From NCBI GenBank assembly GCA_902806575.1, contig CADCXD010000008.1:2108001-2172000 (forward strand): a DNA stretch of 64,000 nt, read 5' to 3'. A program made the position numbers and the translations under genes. The notes below the pieces were generated by a model. That model ran no database searches. It saw nothing but the letters and a program-made list of their open reading frames with translations, and had not been told where the DNA came from. This document shows positions 44,187 to 52,987 of this stretch, one piece after another. How positions within the stretch are numbered: position 1 is the first letter of the stretch; the number at the start of each line of letters is the position of its first letter. The DNA is from Jackrogersella multiformis. Its lineage: Eukaryota; Ascomycota; Sordariomycetes; Xylariales; Hypoxylaceae.

Positions 44187-45020
44187 ATGGTGGAGCTGGG
44201 CTGCTCGGTGGTGGCGCCGCTGTCCCCGCAGAAGCACACGCACACGGTGGTGTTCCTGCACGGGCGCGGCGACACGTCGCAGAACATGGCGGACGCGCTG
44301 CTGCGCTGGAGCCGCGACTCGCGCGGCCGCACCCTGATCGACGAGTTCCCCAGCGTGCGGTGGGTGTTCCCCCAGGCCGAGCCCAGCCTCGTCGAGACCA
44401 ACGGCGAGACCTGGCCCCAGTGGTTCGACGTCTGGAACATCCTCGACATGACCGACCGCGAGGAGCTGCAGGCCATCGGCCTGAGGGCCAGCGTCGAGAG
44501 CGTCCGCACTATCGTCAGGAGGGAGGCCAGGGCCGTCGGCGGCCTCGATAGGGTCGTCCTCGCCGGTATCAGCCAGGGCGGCGCCACCGCCATACATGTC
44601 CTCCTGCACCTGGGCATACCGGAGGACGGGGCCGCGGACACGGGCGCGGCGGAGTCGAGGCTATGCGGGCTCATGGGGTTCTCGTGCTGGCTGCCGTTCC
44701 CGGGGGGGTCGGTGGAGGAGACGCGGGAGGTGCTCGGGCTGGAGGGGGAGGAGGAGTTGGACGGCGGCGGCAGCAGCGGCAAGACGATCAGCGACGACAA
44801 CGTGGTACGGAACACGCCGGCGTTCCTGGGGCACTGCGCGGACGACCCGCTCATATTCGTCGAGTACGGCCGGCAGTGCAGGGACGGGCTCCAGGCCTTC
44901 GGCATGGCCGTCACGTGGCACGAGTATCCCGACGGCGGCCACTGGCTCAACTCCCCGGCCGGCATGGACGACGCCGTCGAGTTCCTCAAGGCGCGGGGCA
45001 TCCCCACGGCCGCGAAGTGA
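44187..45020 (+). CDS. Acyl-protein thioesterase / carboxylesterase-family hydrolase (277 aa)
   Basis: A single exon. I chose the ATG at 44187, right after an ATAATAATA stretch, because the protein then begins at the normal distance from the family motif VVFLHGRGDTS. The nucleophile elbow GISQGG, the Asp motif (HCADDPLIFVEYG) and the His motif (PDGGHW) form the full Ser-Asp-His triad of the phospholipase/carboxylesterase (APT1/lysophospholipase I) alpha/beta hydrolases. These remove acyl groups from proteins or lysolipids. A Glu/Gly/Ser-rich insertion of about 30 residues precedes the Asp motif. The gene is extremely GC3-rich compared with its AT-rich flanks, which may reflect composition mosaicism rather than transfer. 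The physiological substrate cannot be read from sequence. Confidence 0.85.
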   Translation: MVELGCSVVAPLSPQKHTHTVVFLHGRGDTSQNMADALLRWSRDSRGRTLIDEFPSVRWVFPQAEPSLVETNGETWPQWFDVWNILDMTDREELQAIGLRASVESVRTIVRREARAVGGLDRVVLAGISQGGATAIHVLLHLGIPEDGAADTGAAESRLCGLMGFSCWLPFPGGSVEETREVLGLEGEEELDGGGSSGKTISDDNVVRNTPAFLGHCADDPLIFVEYGRQCRDGLQAFGMAVTWHEYPDGGHWLNSPAGMDDAVEFLKARGIPTAAK

Positions 45021-45904
45021 CGGGTGGATAGATTACATATGGGCGTTTGTGGGGGATGGGAGGTTTTTTTCTTTTTTTGTTTGTGTGGGTGCGTGCGTGT
45101 CTTCTCTGTGAAGGGATTCAGGCTTGTAGACGGCAAGCAAGCAGACAAGAAGGCAGACAGCGACTTCGGGATAGAACGGGCCCAGGAGCAGGGCTGTGGT
45201 GGCTGCTAAGTCATATTGCTGGCCTGCCTTGTTATCGCCAGCTGTGGTATATCGATCGAGTAGAGTTTTCTAAAATTACGGATGGCTTGGAATACTGGTT
45301 GCTTTAAAAAGGGAGAGCGCATGGGTCATGTCTGGACCAAGTCTGGTGTCAGAATACAGCAGTTATTATCTATATCCTATTTAAAATATACACCGAACTA
45401 CTTATTCGATTTTATTTTTGAAGTGTACCGTGTCATCTATAGATGTTATGTTTTTAGTAGGATAGCATCTAGGTAGTTCCTTTTTTCTTTTAAGAAATCC
45501 GTATCTTTCGCTATAATAAATCAGGGTCTGTACATCTTCGCATAGTAGTCTATTATACAAATGTAAATCCCCACTCAAGTCTACAATCGCAATCTAAGAA
45601 AACCGAACAGATTATCCTAAGATCATGATAATAAACTTCAGTTATCCACAAAGTCTACCTAACCTTTGACTTCCATACAATTGGTGTACATACTAACTTA
45701 TCTAATCCACCCTTTCAGCCAGAAATACGTGGCTGCATTACTAAGCTTAGCACTAGGTACTTTAAGCGATACCCGTTATATTCCCGGCATAGGATCCAAA
45801 CACTTGGACTGGGTATTCCGGCAAAGCCTATTCCGTCCTACTAAAAAAGAAGGTTCTTACTTCTTAAGACATTTTAGCCAACGTTTCAACCATCCATCCA
45901 ATTG
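45021..45904. other. Intergenic region between hydrolase gene and tRNA-Cys
   Basis: AT-rich, no protein gene recognised. It contains the hydrolase 3' UTR and the 5' flank of the tRNA gene. Confidence 0.4.
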
Positions 45905-45911
45905 GGAGCTA

Positions 45912-45922
45912 TAGCTCAGTGG
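45912..45922 (+). promoter_or_regulatory. Pol III A box of tRNA-Cys
   Basis: TAGCTCAGTGG matches the A-box consensus and lies entirely 5' of the 57-nt insert, so the internal promoter is not disrupted. Confidence 0.8.
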
Positions 45923-45927
45923 TAGAG

Positions 45928-45984
45928 GTCAGTCAACGAAAATAACTCGTTTCCCACAGTATCTAGTCACTAATATCTTCACAG
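45928..45984 (+). other. Putative spliceosomal-type intron in the tRNA D-arm (57 nt)
   Basis: The segment begins GTCAGT and ends TTCACAG, with CTAAT 14-10 nt before the acceptor. This matches protein-gene introns in the window (RBD2 intron 1 also starts GTCAGT). Exact removal joins GAG to CG and restores the D-stem pair 10-25 and base 26. The junction is ambiguous by two bases because AG occurs at both ends. Confidence 0.7.
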
Positions 45985-46023
45985 CGAAGGATTGCAGTTA
46001 CTTGTTAATATCCTTAGGTCACC

Positions 46024-46034
46024 GGTTCGATCCC
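46024..46034 (+). promoter_or_regulatory. Pol III B box of tRNA-Cys
   Basis: GGTTCGATCCC matches the B-box consensus. It lies 112 bp from the A box, wider than usual because of the two inserts. Confidence 0.8.
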
Positions 46035-46055
46035 GGTTGGTTCCTGGAGAACAAC

Positions 46056-46064
46056 TTTTTTTTT
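46056..46064 (+). terminator. Pol III terminator (T9)
   Basis: A run of nine Ts begins 11 nt after the discriminator base of tRNA-Cys, the usual RNA polymerase III stop signal. Confidence 0.8.
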
Positions 46065-47430
46065 GTTTTCTATCTTATAAAATATACCGAATAATATTTG
46101 AAGTTATTCGGTTTTCTTTATTTTTCTTTCTCTTATGTACTTAAATGCGGTTTATGAGGCGGGGTATCTTAAGAGCGCATAAGTTTAATGTTTAATGTCT
46201 CTTGTTTCTTTGTGATATTATATACGAACTTCATAACATACAAATTTTGAATTGATTGCTTAAGCTTTAATGCTTTGTAGAAAACAACCCTCTGCCACGT
46301 GTCTCAGACACATCACTAAACATAGAAATGAATTACTAGGAAAGCTTTATAAATGAAAAGTATTGCCTCGTTGGCGCTTCGAACATTGGAGCTAAGCTAA
46401 ATAACGGATGGCACTGGGGAAGATGTAGAGAAGACTGCTTGAAGGTAACAACATGGCGATCATTCACACCCTAAAATAAAGACTTTTTTATTTAAAGGCG
46501 GTTCGTAACTTAATGGCAATATCTTGTAAGCAGAATAAACAAATAAAAGAATATTTACCTACTGCACTAGGTGTAAAGCTCGCCGGAGGGTTGGGTGTAA
46601 TGTTCTAACAGTACTGTCGCGTTGGCCGCGGGGTTTTCTCGGCAATACAAAAACCCCACCTTTGCAGAGCTTATAAGGCATAATAATAATTGAAAGATTC
46701 AGGAGCGGGATTGTATAAAAGTACTTGACTCATGCCTTTTACCTGACTCAACCTTGTTCAACCCAAAAAGCTCCTTTACACTAATCTTTGGAAACAATTT
46801 TCTGGAAGCTCCAGATTCAATTTTGCTCGACAAAATTTTTGCATCTTTTTTTTTCCTTTCCTTACAACATTCTTTATCTGTACTATTACTTCGATTGTTC
46901 CTTTTATCATTATTTTAGTTCATTCATTTTCAATCTATTTGTCTGCGACTTTCGAAATACACTTTGCTTTGTTAAGAACACGCAATGCTTAGAATTATTC
47001 TTCACTCAAACACTGACATCTAACAATTCTATATTTGCTATGATATGTATTTTAAAAAGATTTACGCAATACTAGTAGTTGCATGTATGCTTGCTTGCTC
47101 TTATGTTGGCCATGACTGAAGTAGAAACACGAAGCTGTATGCGATGCATATGGTGATAGCATCCCTTACCTAGGTGCCGACAATTTGCCGACCCAGCACC
47201 GGATAGGCGGGGTAGCTCTTAGCCCCTCCATTGATATTTATGTGACGTCCTAACCTTAAGTTATAACTGGTGTGAGAAGTCGAAGCTGTGAGTGAGTGAG
47301 CTGTTTGCAATCTATTGATCTTACGAGAGCATCACGTCTCTATATCTGGACCCAAAGCTGCCGTCAAGGTCCACGTCTCCATCCCTATCAACCCAATTGA
47401 GTTTACCTGCAAGTCGATTACATCCAAGAT
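46065..47430. other. AT-rich region between tRNA-Cys and HNT1
   Basis: No gene is supported. The composition is strongly AT-rich with T-runs. A TGACGTCC half-CRE at 47242 and the leader before 47431 belong to the HNT1 promoter side. Confidence 0.4.
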
Positions 47431-48322
47431 GGCCGCCTGTATCTTCTGCAAGATCATCAAGGGTAAGTATTTCAACTTATTATAGTTATACTTATTGATA
47501 TCTCGATTGGGTTTATATCTACTTTTCTTTGTGCAATAACCATTATGATCATTTGTAGAATGTAACCGTCCAACTAACACTACAAATGTAGGAGAGATCC
47601 CCTGCTTCAAGCTCTTCGAAAGCGAGAAGACCCTCGCTTTCCTCGACATCAACCCCTTAAGCAAGGGCCATGCTGTAAGACTTGACTCCTCTCCCTCTCT
47701 CTCCCTTCTCATATCCAACCCACCATGAGTGAAAGACCCTACAACAAACATCAAGAGCGAGCCAATTATACACTAACAACCCTCCGTCTATCCATACTCA
47801 CTTTACTCACACCCGTCTAGCTCGTGATCCCCAAATTCCACGGCGCGAAGCTAACCGACATCCCGGACGACCAACTGGAGGAGATCCTGCCCGTGGCCAA
47901 GAAGCTGGTGACGGCCACCGGCGCCACCAACTTCAACATCCTGCAGAACAACGGCCGTATCGCCCACCAGCTCGTCGACCACGTGAGTTTCTCTACTTCC
48001 TTACTTCCCTATTTTAATCCCTCCGTTTCCTACTTTACATCCAAATTTAGTTGGTTTCGGTGAGTATGGCTAGACGAAAGTGACAGGCCAGCTAACCGCA
48101 AGAATCTCTAATTATAGGTTCACTTCCATATGGTAAGAATACTTCTAATATACTTGCTACTCACTACTTAGTACTCACTACCTTTGTTATCTTAATAAAC
48201 TAATGCTCTGTCAGATCCCGAAGCCGAGCGAGGAGCAAGGCCTCGGCGTGGGCTGGCCTCAACAGCCGACGGACATGGAAGCTTTGAAGGCGCTTTTCGA
48301 GGATATTAAATCTAAGATGTGA
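47431..48322 (+). CDS. HNT1: HIT-family nucleotide hydrolase HNT1 (133 aa)
   Basis: Five exons: 47431-47464, 47592-47674, 47821-47982, 48118-48132 and 48215-48322 (402 nt). The product starts MAACIFCKIIKGEIPCFKL and has the HINT/HIT fold strings (TLAFLDINPLSKGHALVIPK, NFNILQNNGR) and the histidine triad H-V-H-F-H-M. HINT-type enzymes hydrolyse adenosine phosphoramidates such as AMP-lysine and AMP-NH2 in cytosol and nucleus. The first triad His is the last codon of exon 3, the other two lie in the 15-nt exon 4, and the following Ile opens exon 5. The ATG context (CCAAGATGGCC) is strong. Introns make up more than half of the locus. The gene converges with the Sec14-domain gene, about 265 bp away. 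Confidence 0.93.
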
Positions 48323-48586
48323 TATGGTTAAGCAAAATAAAATGGAATGGCAGAGAACCCTACCTACCTTGGACTAGGTAATGGCATTCCCGTACGCAGT
48401 CGCATATAGATAGGTAGATGCTAAAGCACGGCGAATTTCACAAAAGGGGATGCATTTCATGGGGAAGAAGTAATTGCAAATTCCAAGCCGTTGCGTCTCG
48501 GTGACATTTATACTTATTCTATGTGGATTGCTCACTTCCATGCGACCCATCCGTTGCTCTATCCCTTTGAATGCCCCGTTGATCGC

Positions 48587-50634
48587 TTAATCCACATCGT
48601 CAGCTGCCGTCTCCCCCGCCGCCAACGCCGCGGCCGTCCCATTAGTGGCCGGGGCGATCTGCGGAGGGTAATAGTCAACCTTTCCATCCGATTTGACAAC
48701 GCCTATCCTGTCGTAGTACGATCTCGACCTGAGGTAGGGATCCAAGCGCCAGTACTGTTCCCTCAGAGCCTTAGCGACGGTGTCTCGCTCTTTGTGGAGA
48801 ATAGCCCTCTTGTCAGCATCTGCCTCGTTGATCCACTCGATCGTCTTGCTCTCATACTCCTCGTAAAGCAGCTCGCGTTCCCGGAGGAGCTTCTCCTTAG
48901 TCTCGATGTCATTCATCTTAGCATTCTCGCCGGGAACTGGCTCCTTGTACTCGTAAGAATAGCCTGACGTGCCTTCTAGGTCGGTAGGTATTCTCTCCGT
49001 AGCGATAAAACCCTCGAGGTCCTTGAGGCTGTTTGTGAAATGCACTTTGCTTGCGACTACCGGGTCGAGCCACCCCTTAACGATTTTCCAAATACCTATA
49101 TATTTAGTTAGAATGTGGATGGGGTAGGTAGTGAAAAGGGTGACAAACCTTGGAATACCCATGGGGCCTTATGAACGAGAACCACCCCGAGACTTTCAGG
49201 GTAGTTTGCTTCGAAACATTTTATCATAAACTTGACAGGAGCATAATCCTGTGAGACGTTAGCCTGATTCGTGCTAAATTTTTATATTTCTCGACCTCAC
49301 CATGTTGGCTAATGAAAATCCGGTCAAATCGAAGAGAACGCACTGTGACTATTAGCTTTGATGCCTTCTCCGGAGTTATATAGTCAACTCACGGCAGTAT
49401 CAACAGGCGGTGTTAACATAAACCGCGTCGTCTCGATCAAGTAAACCGTAAACAACTCAAGACCCTCTTCAGACTGCTCGCCTGCTTTGTGCAAGCGAGC
49501 CCTGACGATACAGATAGGTCTCCCTGCTTTGTCAGCACCATAGCAATAACTTTTCCCCATGCGCAGCTGAGCTAGGAAGTCTTCCGAGAGTTTTTTGGTC
49601 TTCGCATCGCCACTCTTCTCGTTGTTAGCAGCAAATTCTTCACCTTTCACCATAATTACATCGTCAACATGCGCCTCCGAACACCTCCAGTTCATAGTTG
49701 ACATCAGCATGACGAGCGCCCTCTGTAAATCCCACTTCCTAGCTCTCAAGAACCGCAGTAAAAGAGCATCGGGATGGTCATGTTTTACCATGGACCAAAT
49801 TGTAGCCCTTATTTGTTCTGGGGTGTGAGTAGCTAGGGTCTCGAGATACGCCTTATTCTCGCCCCATTTGTCTTCCGGGTCGTTCTCTTTGAGATTATCC
49901 ATTGCGGCGACCCTATTAGGTGTCGTAGTCCCCTTGTCCTTATCTTTCTTCTTCTTGAAAAGTGACATCCGACTCTTCTTAGGTTTTTCGGATTCCTTGG
50001 TACCTGTCCTCGAAGCAGTCTCAGAGGCGGTTTCCGTCTCGGTTCCTGTGGTATCGTCGCCGAGGACGCCGCATACTTGCAAGAACATTTCCCAGAACTT
50101 GCGCAGCTTTTCGTCCTCTTCAGGGGTTAAGTTCCCCGGTCTACCAGGAAGTTGTTCCATGGTATTTTCAGCACTCTCGCTGGAGTAGTCTCCAGCGCTA
50201 ACTTTGGATGTCGATGACCCTTCTAAGTCGGAAGGTGTCAAGAGTATCAAGGCGCCAAATACAATGAAAGGTATAATATATAGCGCAGGTGAGACTTGAC
50301 TTTCTAGGCGCCAATTACGTTTGTAGTCGTGTTCTAAGAGTTCTCGCCTCTTACAGTAAGCTTTTCTTGTTCGAAGAGAAGGCGATGATAGATGAAATAT
50401 GCGACCGCAGATATCACTCTGCGACAGGAGTCCGCGGGGCTGTGCAGATTCTGATGACGGAAGAGTCAGAAGGGGGGCGGGGCTTGAGAATGCACGTAAG
50501 ACTTTTGAGGTACGAAATGAAGATGGGTGCAAATTAGAGGTTGGACGGTTTGCGAGACGACTAATGATAAGGCAAAGTCTCGGAGCTGCGGAGAAGAAAT
50601 ATGGTTGCAGTGCCCTCGGCGCTGGCGCTTTCAT
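48587..50634 (-). CDS. CRAL-TRIO (Sec14-like) lipid-transfer protein with presequence-like N-terminus (630 aa)
   Basis: Exons 50634-49393, 49342-49301, 49248-49149 and 49095-48587 join in phase. The core has the CRAL-TRIO N-terminal helix bundle (DALLLRFLRARKWDLQRAL) and the Sec14 lipid-binding fold (FDLTGFSLANM, FMIKCFEANYPESLGVVLVHKAPWVFQGIWKIVKGWLDP split over three exons). The C-terminal extension is typical of fungal Csr1-type proteins. Sec14-like proteins move phosphatidylinositol and other lipids between membranes. The frame is open far upstream. From the ATG at 50634 the first 55 residues lack acidic residues and are Arg/Ser-rich, and a hydrophobic segment (ALYIIPFIVFGALILL) follows. 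This suggests mitochondrial or membrane targeting. A shorter form could start at ATG 50160 (MEQLPGRPG). Confidence 0.85.
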
Positions 50635-51605
50635 AAGGACCAGCAAGACAATGGATCTTAAGAGCGCGTACCTAATGTCCGGAAGACCCGAGCCGCTGGA
50701 GGTATATCGCCGTATAAGCGCAATTTCTCTCACTCTGCGAATGAGGTTGGTATGCTGCCAAGGGCTGGAAAAAGCCCCGTCGCAAGATCTCAACTCGCTG
50801 ACAGGACGCTAAATTAACAGCGCCTCAGACAATCAAATTTTAGAAGAGAGTCCGGAGAGGTTGGAGCTGTAGGTAAATGGAACCAATCGCGATTTCGTAT
50901 TCGCGACTCGGAAATCACATAGGAGCTGAAATAGGTATTAGGTATATCGGATCCGAACCCGTACCTAGGACCTGAGACACCTAGGCTGGGTAGTAAGAGT
51001 GTTGAATAATTTATATAAATGTTTCGATCTCTTCTAGATCCATTAGGACATTAGGGATGATTGAAATATTTCAGGTCAGGTATAATACATAGGCACCTAG
51101 GTACCTTATAAAAAGAGGAAGATGGTAAACAACGTTCAAGATTTGTATAGGAAAAAGATAAATCCATCTTAGCTAACAAACTAGGTACCTGGGTAGGGAC
51201 TGAGGGATTGGAGGGGTAGCTAAAGTACAAACCATGTATCTATTGAGACAATTACCTAAGGCACACACCATCACGCGAGAACCTTGCTTGCGGGAAACGA
51301 GCTGCTGCCATTCCTTCTCTTCTAACAAAGTTTACGTCATCTTGATACCTTAGACCCAGGAGGAAATATCTAAACAGCAGTATGGCACGTGCACCATATA
51401 TTTAGGTAAACCCCCACTATCTAGGAGGTACGTACAGGATTAGATTAGATGCCAAGGATTTATTTACTTAAAGACCGAATTGAATAATTCACGAGAAAAC
51501 AACGCCCAACTAGTTTGATTGTAATATACATAGCAGCCCTGAGATTTACTAGAGAAGCTAGTTTATCTGCCCAGAATAAATTAAGTATTGGCAAAATCGA
51601 TAACC
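50635..51605. other. Divergent intergenic region, Sec14-like / DAM1
   Basis: Non-coding, with many CTAGGTACC/CACCTAGG motifs (50962, 50988, 51093, 51181). It holds the promoters of both neighbouring genes. Confidence 0.4.
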
Positions 51606-52345
51606 ATGTCAGGACACGAAGGTCACGACAGCGGAAGACGGCCGCGCTCCACGTCGCGATCGCGTCCGACGACCCCCCTCCGCCCTTCCTCCCGTTCCTC
51701 GTTCCGCGAATCCGCCCAGCGCAGCGTCGAGGGCAGCGAGCCATTTCCGCTGAACGTCTTCGAGCCCGCATTTGCCGAGCTCTCCGATGCCGTGGCCGAC
51801 CTGGAGGTGAACATGATGAACTTCCAACTTATGCACGAGAGCCTTGCCCGCTTTAGCGAGAGCTTCGCTAGTTTTCTATACGGTCTAAACATGAACGCTT
51901 TCTGCGTCGATTTTCCCGAAGTAAGGAGATGTTATACTCTTTTTTTTAAATTTACCAGTGCCTAATCATTCACAATTGTAGGGGCCCATTGCCGAATCAT
52001 TTCGTAGGGCAAAGCTTAATGAGGAGCAATCACCTCCAGTCCGATCTAGAAGTGCAGAACGAGGCGAGTTAGATGGGGAGACGACATTCATGTATGCGTG
52101 TTGTATTTACTCCGAGAATCTGGGCCGAGACTGATTATCTCTCTAGGACTACCGATACATCATTCGTAGAAAATCCGCCAACCGCCTCTAAACCGACTCC
52201 TAAGAAATTTGCGACTCCGGACACTCGCCAATCTCGTCTGCCTAGTACATCAAGAGGAGGTGGTACGCAGTCGAGAGGAAGAGGTGGAACAGGGAGAGGT
52301 CGTACAACTGGTCTCGTTAGACCAAGAGCTCGTGGCCTGAGATGA
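51606..52345 (+). CDS. DAM1: DASH complex subunit Dam1 (207 aa)
   Basis: Exons 51606-51920, 51982-52091 and 52147-52345 (624 nt). The disordered N-terminus rich in Arg/Ser/Pro (RPTTPLRPSSRSS) is followed by the Dam1 signature FEPAFAELSDAVADLEVNMMNFQLMHESLARFSESFASFLYGLNMNAFCVDFPE, here shown as a landmark in short pieces: AFAELSDAVADLE, LMHESLARFSESFASF, LYGLNMNAFCVDFPE. The C-terminus is Gly/Arg-rich (RGGTGRGRTTG). Dam1 is the microtubule-contacting subunit of the fungal DASH/Dam1 ring that couples kinetochores to spindle microtubules and is an Aurora B target. Some length difference from yeast Dam1 (343 aa) is usual for filamentous fungi. Both introns are short and canonical. Confidence 0.92.
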
Positions 52346-52553
52346 GCGAAGTCGAGAATTCGGCACTGCTTCGAGACCTCAGTATTCACCCTAATTCGAC
52401 CACGAAATGCCTGAAGTAGTATTGCGACATACTAGCGCATCGTATTGTAATGCGCTGGATCATTTGCTTAATGAAAAGCACTGCGATGATTTCGTGGAGA
52501 GATATGGTACGAGGGTTTCCATCTGGGAAGTTTGCGAAGTAGGATCTGATCAT

Positions 52554-52987
52554 TCATGTCGTCATGATAATATCGTTGTCGACTACCTGTTCGGATCGGT
52601 GGGGACCTTTGTTGTCGGTTTGTAGGCCAATGGCCGCCTCGGCTTCCTTCTGGGTGTACGGTTCTTCGCGAAGTTGCTTCACTCTATATCGTCTGTGTTA
52701 GACTAGATACCCAATATGATCGATATACGACATGCGCTTCTGCGAGATAATGCATACCTTCTTTTGTGCGGCTTCCCTTTTCTGTGCGCGACAAAGTTTA
52801 CTTCGCTCTCGTAAAACTTGGCGCACTCGATACAATAGTATTGGCCGAAAGCTGGCAGGTCCTCCGGTGCCTTCATCTCCTTGAATTGGGCGAGATGCTT
52901 CGGTGACTGGAGATCGGCTTTGATCTGATCGAGATCCCTCGTCTTGCGACGGGTCTTGGACAGCGTGCGCTTGTTCTCGATTCCCAT
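52554..52987 (-). CDS. BUD20: C2H2 zinc-finger ribosome biogenesis factor Bud20 (122 aa)
   Basis: Exons 52987-52758 and 52692-52554, separated by a 65-nt intron (GTATGC...CACAG), give 369 nt. The protein begins with a basic nuclear-targeting stretch (KRTLSKTRRKTRD). The zinc finger CIECAKFYESEVNFVAH-RKGKPH is a JAZ-type C2H2 finger. The end RVKQLREEPYTQKEAEAAIGL is diagnostic for Bud20/ZNF593. Bud20 is a shuttling factor on pre-60S ribosomal particles needed for export and late maturation. Without the second exon the frame would run into an unrelated tail, so the splice is well supported. The gene is convergent with DAM1 (208 bp apart). Confidence 0.93.

Larger units (their letters stand above)
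45905..46045 (+). tRNA. tRNA-Cys(GCA) interrupted twice
   Basis: The parts fold as a normal tRNA: acceptor 45905-45911 with 46038-46044 (two G-U pairs), D-stem 45914-45917, D-loop AGTGGTA, anticodon stem AAGGA/TCCTT (45987-45991 and 46011-46015), anticodon GCA at 45994-45996, variable loop AGGTC, and a perfect T-stem ACCGG/CCGGT around TTCGATC. The discriminator base is U (46045), the identity base for Cys. Two inserts interrupt it. A 12-nt one after position 37 (45998-46009) is a conventional tRNA intron site. A 57-nt one (45928-45984) sits inside the 3' half of the D-stem. The latter starts GTCAGT, contains CACTAAT and ends CACAG, like a short spliceosomal intron. Without both, the RNA is 72 nt and the D-stem GCTC/GAGC is complete. 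Confidence 0.88.

Noticed and set aside
44159..45148. Minus-strand frame (329 aa) opposite the hydrolase gene
   Set aside because: Antisense shadow of a GC3-saturated gene whose sense strand has a full catalytic triad.
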